Source: UBA1941 sp046329575 (GTDB lineage: Bacteria > Bacteroidota > Bacteroidia > Chitinophagales > LD1). Taken from it: a stretch of DNA of 64,000 nt. The position numbers and the translations under genes were made by a program. Positions 59,219-64,000 of this stretch are shown here, piece by piece. The notes under the pieces are model-generated. The model worked only from the letters and a program-made list of their open reading frames with translations, was not told the origin of the DNA and did not search any database. Location of the stretch: contig JAXLUJ010000010.1 of NCBI GenBank assembly GCA_046329575.1, positions 1-64,000 on the forward strand. The letters are read 5' to 3'. Within the stretch, counting starts at the first letter, position 1. Each line of letters begins with the position of its first letter.

Positions 59219-59788
59219 ATGAGCACTACAAAATTAACTCCGCGTCTTCAGACGCGTTATGCCGAGCAGATTGTTCCGGCGCTGATGGAAAGGTTTAAGT
59301 ACACTTCTATCATGCAAGTTCCACGATTAGAAAAAATTTGTTTGAACCAAGGCGTGAATGGCGCAACAGCCGATAAAAAGCTGGTGGATGTAGCTATTCA
59401 GGAAATGACCGTAATTGCCGGTCAGAAAGCGGTTGCTGCTAAGTCGCGTAAAGCGATCTCGAACTTCAAGCTACGCGAAAATATGCCAATTGCGGCTCGT
59501 GTAACGCTTCGTAAGGAGCGCATGTATGAATTTCTGGATCGTTTCATTTCGGTTTCACTGCCTCGCGTTCGCGACTTTAAAGGTGTGAATGGAAAAGGTT
59601 TTGATGGCCGTGGTAATTTCAACATGGGTATCAAGGAACAAATTATCTTCCCAGAGATTGATATCGACAAAGTGACTAAGATCAACGGTATGGACGTTAC
59701 TTTCGTAACCTCAGCACAAACCGATGAAGAAGCATACGCTTTGCTCGAAGCCTTAGGAATGCCTTTCACAAAAACTTCATCCAAATAA
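59219..59788 (+). CDS. rplE: 50S ribosomal protein L5
   Basis: A 189-residue 5S rRNA-binding protein from the ATG at 59219; a reading from 59192 runs through the leader hairpin. Family segments: QVPRLEKICLNQGVNGA, AGQKAVAAKSRKAISNFKLRENMPIAARVTLRKERMYEFLDR, SVSLPRVRDFKGVN, GRGNFNMGIKEQIIFPEI and DEEAYALLEALGMPF. It is the first gene of this ribosomal cluster; rplX, rplN and rpsQ, which normally come before it, are missing upstream. Confidence 0.98.
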   Translation: MSTTKLTPRLQTRYAEQIVPALMERFKYTSIMQVPRLEKICLNQGVNGATADKKLVDVAIQEMTVIAGQKAVAAKSRKAISNFKLRENMPIAARVTLRKERMYEFLDRFISVSLPRVRDFKGVNGKGFDGRGNFNMGIKEQIIFPEIDIDKVTKINGMDVTFVTSAQTDEEAYALLEALGMPFTKTSSK

Positions 59789-59800
59789 TAAAAGTATAGT

Positions 59801-60070
59801 ATGGCAAAGAAGTCAGTAGAAGCAAGACAGCGCAAAAGAGAACGTCTGGTAGCGCAATTTGCTGAAAAGCGCAAAACGCTAAAAGAAGCGGGAGAATGGT
59901 CGCAATTGGATAAACTTCCAAAGAACAGTTCCAAGGTGCGTCTTCGCAACCGTTGCAAGTTAACTGGTCGCGCCCGTGGTTATGTTCGGTTGTTCGGTAT
60001 TTCACGTATCGTTTTCCGCGATTTGGCCAGCGATGGTAAAATTCCAGGAGTAACCAAAGCATCTTGGTAA
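59801..60070 (+). CDS. rpsN: 30S ribosomal protein S14
   Basis: An 89-residue protein of the zinc-free (C-) type: no CxxC pairs are present. It has MAKKSVEARQRKRERLV, the core LPKNSSKVRLRNRCKLTGRARGYVRLFGISRIVFRDLASDGKIPGVTKASW. It starts 12 bases after rplE. Confidence 0.98.
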   Translation: MAKKSVEARQRKRERLVAQFAEKRKTLKEAGEWSQLDKLPKNSSKVRLRNRCKLTGRARGYVRLFGISRIVFRDLASDGKIPGVTKASW

Positions 60071-60109
60071 TTTTTAGCTGCATATTTTTAATCGAGAAAA
60101 GAAAAGACA

Positions 60110-60514
60110 ATGGTTTTAGATCCAATATCAGATTTCCTTACGCGCATTCGCAATGCTCAAGCTGCCAATCATCGCGTAGTTGAAATTCCTGCTTCAGGCA
60201 TGAAAAAGAAACTCACAGAGATTCTTTACAACAAGGGATACATTCTCAAGTACAAATTTGAAGATGAGGGCAATGGTGGCCAGGGCACTATCCGCATCGC
60301 GCTGAAATACGATGCCGCTTCCAAGGCTCCGGTAATTCGCAGCATGAAACGCGTTTCTACTCCCGGCCTTCGCCAATATAAGGGTTCGAAAGAGCTGCCT
60401 CGCGTTCTTAGCGGCCTCGGCATCGCTATCATTTCTACATCCAAAGGAGTGATGACCGATAAAGAAGCTCGCGCACAGAATCTGGGTGGTGAAGTTCTTT
60501 GCGAAGTATTTTAA
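60110..60514 (+). CDS. rpsH: 30S ribosomal protein S8
   Basis: A 134-residue 16S rRNA-binding protein: DPISDFLTRIRNAQAANH at the N-terminus and STSKGVMTDKEARAQNLGGEVLCEVF at the C-terminus. It starts 39 bases after rpsN, without a Shine-Dalgarno sequence. In other bacteria S8 is the translational repressor of this operon. Confidence 0.98.
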   Translation: MVLDPISDFLTRIRNAQAANHRVVEIPASGMKKKLTEILYNKGYILKYKFEDEGNGGQGTIRIALKYDAASKAPVIRSMKRVSTPGLRQYKGSKELPRVLSGLGIAIISTSKGVMTDKEARAQNLGGEVLCEVF

Positions 60515-60547
60515 GAAAGCATTATTAAAAGCATTAAGCATTAGTTT

Positions 60548-61105
60548 ATGTCACGTATAGGAAGAGCGCCGATCACATTACCGGCAAAAGTTACGGTTGA
60601 AGTATCACCCGCTAACGCAGTAAAGGTGAAAGGCCCTAAAGGCGAATTATTTCTGGCTGTAAATCCGGATATCAAAGTAAATGTGAATGGTTCAGAAGTG
60701 GTGGTAGAGCGCCCAACCGAACAAAAACGCCATAAAGCATTACACGGCACTTACCGCGCTGTGATTAACAATATGGTGAAAGGGGTTTCGGAAGGTTTTA
60801 CCAGCGTACTGGAACTGGTAGGTGTGGGTTACCGCGCTACTGTTACCGGACAGGCTTTGGAAATGGCTCTAGGATATTCGCACCCGGTAGTGGTATTACT
60901 GCCTGCCGAAATCAAGGCCACAGCGGCTCAGGAGAAAGGTCAAAATCCTAAGGTAACCCTTACTTCAGCCGATAAGGAACTGCTGGGATTGGTTTGCGCC
61001 AAAATCCGTGCACAACGTCCACCAGAGCCTTACAAAGGAAAAGGTATCAAGTTCGAAGGTGAACAACTGCGTCGTAAGGCCGGTAAATCAGCAGCTAAAA
61101 AGTAA
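60548..61105 (+). CDS. rplF: 50S ribosomal protein L6
   Basis: A 185-residue protein with the two L6 domains: MSRIGRAPITLPAKVTVEV, VKGPKGEL, ALHGTYRAVINNMVKGVSEGFTSVLELVGVGYRA, and C-terminal RAQRPPEPYKGKGIKFEGE. It starts 33 bases after rpsH in the spc order. Confidence 0.98.
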   Translation: MSRIGRAPITLPAKVTVEVSPANAVKVKGPKGELFLAVNPDIKVNVNGSEVVVERPTEQKRHKALHGTYRAVINNMVKGVSEGFTSVLELVGVGYRATVTGQALEMALGYSHPVVVLLPAEIKATAAQEKGQNPKVTLTSADKELLGLVCAKIRAQRPPEPYKGKGIKFEGEQLRRKAGKSAAKK

Positions 61106-61141
61106 TAAGTAAGATTTCATTCAGTCGTTAAATATCGAGTT

Positions 61142-61492
61142 ATGGTTACGAAAGAATCAAGAAGATTAAAAATAAAAAAGCGTGTTCGCGGTAAGATTTC
61201 CGGAACTGCTGAACGTCCACGTCTTGCGGTTTACCGCAGCAATCGCGATATCTATGTTCAATTGATAGATGATGCGGCAGGACTCACTATTGTTTCAGCT
61301 TCATCCCGTGAAAAAGGCTTTGTAAGAAGCGGTAACAAAAGCGATCAGTCAAAATCGGTAGGCGCTGCTATTGCGGCAAAGGCGAGCGCTAAAGGCATCA
61401 GCAATGTGGTTTTCGACCGCGGAGGTTATTTGTATCATGGTCGTGTTAAGGCTTTGGCCGAAGGAGCACGCGAAGCCGGATTGAAATTTTAA
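61142..61492 (+). CDS. rplR: 50S ribosomal protein L18
   Basis: A 116-residue 5S rRNA-binding protein. The basic N-terminus (RRLKIKKRVRGKISGTAERPRLAVYRSNRDIYVQLIDD) and the C-terminal VVFDRGGYLYHGRVKALAEGAREAGLKF are typical. The spacing to rplF is 36 bases. Confidence 0.98.
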   Translation: MVTKESRRLKIKKRVRGKISGTAERPRLAVYRSNRDIYVQLIDDAAGLTIVSASSREKGFVRSGNKSDQSKSVGAAIAAKASAKGISNVVFDRGGYLYHGRVKALAEGAREAGLKF

Positions 61493-61519
61493 TCGTACCC
61501 TAACCAAGAAAGATAGCAT

Positions 61520-62038
61520 ATGTCAACATCAACTGTACAGAAATTTAAGGCCAGCGAACTGGAACTGAAAGAGAAAGTAGTAAACGTTCGCCGCGTAACT
61601 AAAGTAACCAAAGGTGGTCGTACTTTCAGTTTTTCAGCAACCGTAGTGGTTGGTAATGGAAACGGAATAGTAGGAGAAGGTTTGGGCAAGGCAAAAGAAG
61701 TTCAGGAAGCAATTCAGAAGGCCATTGATGACGCCAAGAAAAACCTGGTGAGTGTACCGGTTTTCAAAGGCACCATTCCTCACGTTCAGCATGGCAAATT
61801 CGGTGCAGCTAAAGTGATGCTGAAGCCGGCTTCTCATGGTACTGGCGTTATCGCCGGAGGCAGCATGCGTGCGGTGTTGGAAAGCGCCGGAATCAAGGAC
61901 GTATTGGCAAAATCGCTGAATGGGTCAAATCCGGCAAACGTGATTAAGGCTACCATCAATGCACTCACCAGTTTGCGCGATCCGTACACGGTTTCACGTA
62001 ACCGCAACGTGGCAATGGATGTTGTTTTTAAAGGATAA
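61520..62038 (+). CDS. rpsE: 30S ribosomal protein S5
   Basis: A 172-residue protein with the double-stranded RNA-binding-like N-domain (LKEKVVNVRRVTKVTKGGRTFSFSATVVVGNGNGIVGEGLGKAKEV). The C-domain has HGTGVIAGGSMRAVLESAGIKDVLAKSLNGSNPANVIKATINAL. Translation accuracy factor of the 30S subunit, in the spc order. Confidence 0.98.
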   Translation: MSTSTVQKFKASELELKEKVVNVRRVTKVTKGGRTFSFSATVVVGNGNGIVGEGLGKAKEVQEAIQKAIDDAKKNLVSVPVFKGTIPHVQHGKFGAAKVMLKPASHGTGVIAGGSMRAVLESAGIKDVLAKSLNGSNPANVIKATINALTSLRDPYTVSRNRNVAMDVVFKG

Positions 62039-62060
62039 TTGAACGCTAAAGCAAATTGTT

Positions 62061-62240
62061 ATGGCAAAAGTAAAAGTGACGAAAACGTCAAGCACTATTA
62101 AAACCACAGGCCGCGTAAAAGATACGATGAAGGCGCTGGGTTTGAATAAAGTTGGTTCTTCAAACACACTGGAGAATTCACCTGCGGTAGCCGGAATGAT
62201 CCGGAAAGTACAGCATTTAATTTCGGTTGAAAAAGCTTAA
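62061..62240 (+). CDS. rpmD: 50S ribosomal protein L30
   Basis: A 59-residue protein read directly from the sequence: ATG at 62061, TAA at 62238-62240. It has MAKVKVTKTSSTI, then KDTMKALGLNKVGSSNTLEN and GMIRKVQHLISVEKA, the L30 pattern. It starts 22 bases after rpsE and 41 bases before rplO, completing the usual order. Confidence 0.97.
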   Translation: MAKVKVTKTSSTIKTTGRVKDTMKALGLNKVGSSNTLENSPAVAGMIRKVQHLISVEKA

Positions 62241-62281
62241 GCCGATTTTAAGATTTAAAATAACTTTAAGAATTAAGTAAG

Positions 62282-62731
62282 ATGGAACTTCATAATCTCA
62301 AACCGGCTGCCGGTTCTACTAAAACTAAAAAGCGTCTCGGAAGAGGACAGGGAAGCAATACCGGCGGAACCGCAGGTCGTGGCCATAAAGGCGCAGGATC
62401 GCGCTCCGGTTATAAATCAAAGAAGGGCTTCGAGGGCGGACAAATGCCTTTACAGCGCCGTATTCCTAAGACGGGCTTTAAGAATTTTAATCGTGTAGAA
62501 TTCGAAGTGCTTAACCTCGGGAAAGTGCAGGAAGTGGCCAAAAAATGGAATCTGAGCGAAATCACAGTGGAAAATCTGCGCGCTAACAAGTTAGTTAAAA
62601 AATCCGCTTTGGTAAAAATTCTGGCCGCCGGTGAGTTCACCGCTAAAATCAACGTAAGCGTTCACGCCATTAGCGAAAGCGCCAAAGCTAAGGTGGAAAG
62701 CCTTGGAGGTACTGTAACTATTGTAAAATAA
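62282..62731 (+). CDS. rplO: 50S ribosomal protein L15
   Basis: A 149-residue protein with the Gly/Arg/Lys-rich N-terminus (KKRLGRGQGSNTGGTAGRGHKGAGSRSG) and GFEGGQMPLQRRIPKTGFKNF. The C-terminal L15 domain ends LGGTVTIVK. It is followed by an 87-base gap with two hairpins before secY. Confidence 0.98.
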   Translation: MELHNLKPAAGSTKTKKRLGRGQGSNTGGTAGRGHKGAGSRSGYKSKKGFEGGQMPLQRRIPKTGFKNFNRVEFEVLNLGKVQEVAKKWNLSEITVENLRANKLVKKSALVKILAAGEFTAKINVSVHAISESAKAKVESLGGTVTIVK

Positions 62732-62779
62732 ATTATCAAACCGCCGGTTATTGCCGGGGACGCACGGCGGTGAAAATTT

Positions 62780-62803
62780 AAAGGATTCCCAACGGAATCC
62801 TTT
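62780..62803 (+). terminator. Terminator-like hairpin between rplO and secY
   Basis: Perfect 10-bp stem AAAGGATTCC/GGAATCCTTT with loop CAAC, followed by TCTGA, 15 bases before the secY ATG. A further ACCGCC/GGCGGT pair (about 62740-62771) lies just upstream. It may attenuate rather than end transcription, since secY has no separate promoter that I can see. Confidence 0.55.
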
Positions 62804-62818
62804 TCTGATATAAGAAAG

Positions 62819-64000
62819 ATGAAAAAATTCATAACAACTCTTCAGCACATCTGGGCGATAGAAGACCTGCGCCAGCGCATTTTACTTACTCTGGGTCTGG
62901 TACTGGTGTACCGTCTTGGAACCTATATAGCGCTTCCGGGTATTGACCCTTCCTATATCGTCAACGTGCGTAATCAAACTTCAGGTGGTATCCTTGGTCT
63001 GGTGAATCTTTTTGCGGGTGGTGCCTTCCAAAGAGCATCAATTTTCGCATTGGGTATCATGCCATACATCTCGGCTTCCATTGCCATTCAGTTGCTTACG
63101 ATGATTGTACCGCAATTCCAGAAAATGTCGAAAGAAGGTGAAAGCGGACGCCGTCAGTTAAATCAGTGGACTCGCTTGCTAACCGTAGCTGTTACTGTAG
63201 CTCAAGGATTTGGTTACGCGCGCTACCTTTCGGTACAAGACCATGATGCGATTATGGTTCCAATGTGGTTGTTCAGTCTTTCTTCTATCATCGTTCTTAC
63301 TACCGGAACATTGTTCGTGATGTGGATGGGCGAGCGTATTACCGACAAAGGCCTTGGCAATGGTATTTCAATCATCATCATGGTTGGTATTTTGGCCCGT
63401 TTCCCGGGAGCTATCATTCAGGAATTCGGCTCACGCTCTGCACAGGGCAACCTGATTGCTCCTGTATTGGAAATTGCCTTCCTGATTGCTGTAGTAATGG
63501 CTGTTATTCTTTTGGTTCAAGGCACTCGTCGTATCCCGATTCAGTATGCTAAACGCAATATTATTCAAGGTGGACGTATGATGCAGGCCGGCGGAACCCG
63601 CCAATATCTGCCGCTGAAGATCAACGCCTCCGGCGTTATGCCTATCATTTTCGCTCAGGCAATTATGTTTTTCCCGGCTATGTTGGCACAAGCCATTCCG
63701 GGTATGGAAAATAGTTCATTCCTGCAAGCTATGCAGAACATTCGCGGATTTTGGTACAATCTGTTCGATTTTATCCTGATTGTAGCATTTACATACTTCT
63801 ACACGGCCTTGATCATTAATCCGGTTCAGATGGCTGATGAAATGAAGAAAAACGGCGGATTTGTACCAGGAGTGAAGCCTGGTCAAAAGACAGGAGAATT
63901 CATTGACTCGGTAATTTCCCGGATTACCTTACCAGGCGCTATCTTCCTTGGAATTGTAGCTATTATGCCTTCATTTGTGATGATGTTCAGCGTAGATCAG
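62819..64000 (+). CDS. secY: Protein translocase subunit SecY (5' part; runs off the right edge)
   Basis: Channel subunit of the SecYEG translocon. The 394 codons from the ATG at 62819 stay open to base 64000, so about 50-60 residues of the C-terminus are missing. The visible part has the N-terminal amphipathic region (QHIWAIEDLRQRILLTLGLVLVYRLG), a plug-like ALPGIDPSYI loop, and PYISASIAIQLLTMIVPQF. It also has GERITDKGLGNGISIIIM, the RRIPIQYAKR loop and QAIPGMENS. Seven or more membrane helices are visible. It is the last spc gene seen. Confidence 0.97.
   Translation, partial: MKKFITTLQHIWAIEDLRQRILLTLGLVLVYRLGTYIALPGIDPSYIVNVRNQTSGGILGLVNLFAGGAFQRASIFALGIMPYISASIAIQLLTMIVPQFQKMSKEGESGRRQLNQWTRLLTVAVTVAQGFGYARYLSVQDHDAIMVPMWLFSLSSIIVLTTGTLFVMWMGERITDKGLGNGISIIIMVGILARFPGAIIQEFGSRSAQGNLIAPVLEIAFLIAVVMAVILLVQGTRRIPIQYAKRNIIQGGRMMQAGGTRQYLPLKINASGVMPIIFAQAIMFFPAMLAQAIPGMENSSFLQAMQNIRGFWYNLFDFILIVAFTYFYTALIINPVQMADEMKKNGGFVPGVKPGQKTGEFIDSVISRITLPGAIFLGIVAIMPSFVMMFSVDQ

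Overview
The window comes from a member of the Bacteroidota, probably a free-living aerobic gliding-type lineage near the Chitinophagales, Saprospirales or Flavobacteriales. This rests on four proteins with type IX secretion (T9SS) C-terminal domains, promoters of the TTTG-N18/20-TAnnTTTG type, start regions without Shine-Dalgarno sequences, a bacillithiol deacetylase (BshB1), an OstA-like/MlaD pair and DUF4465/DUF5074-type proteins. The species cannot be named from sequence alone. Both edges cut genes: dnaE on the left and secY on the right.

Layout. 0-2.4 kb: 5' part of dnaE (minus). 2.5-6.1 kb: smc. 6.3-10.5 kb: a minus-strand group with a HEAT-like protein, a small unknown protein, a T9SS cargo protein and a periplasmic penicillin-acylase-type hydrolase. 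10.6-12.7 kb: exbB-exbD-tonB energising operon. 13-16.2 kb: corA and a TonB-dependent receptor, with ccmE divergent from the receptor. 16.7-25 kb: DUF255 protein, radC, yceI, tRNA-Arg, a polytopic membrane protein, a four-PAS histidine kinase and two alpha/beta hydrolases.

26.2-33.5 kb is the most coherent system. It is a six-gene vitamin B12 acquisition operon on the minus strand, behind a cobalamin riboswitch. It encodes a T9SS-exported DUF4465 surface protein, a BtuB-like receptor, a BtuG-like beta-propeller lipoprotein, and the BtuF, BtuC and BtuD proteins of the inner-membrane ABC importer. Neighbouring genes overlap or lie 1-5 bases apart. The exbB-exbD-tonB operon at 10.6-12.7 kb could energise its receptor.

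33.5-43.8 kb: a Calx-beta T9SS protein, malate:quinone oxidoreductase, a compound minisatellite in front of floA, a thioredoxin, bshB1, ilvE and a TIGR00266 protein. GC-rich intergenic elements occur here, one of which is an inverted copy of an element near corA. 43.9-53.6 kb: mnmA, a lipoprotein, a T9SS subtilase, a DEAD-box helicase, a diheme cytochrome lipoprotein, mnmD, dnaG, tRNA-Pro and a glycosyltransferase. 53.6-59 kb: OstA-like and MlaD-like envelope lipid genes, an ABC permease and a membrane histidine kinase. 59.2-64 kb: rplE-rpsN-rpsH-rplF-rplR-rpsE-rpmD-rplO-secY. This cluster starts at rplE behind its own promoter; the rplN-rplX genes that normally precede it are absent and a histidine kinase sits there instead.

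Gene density is high. Of eight convergent gene pairs, six abut or overlap at their stop codons.
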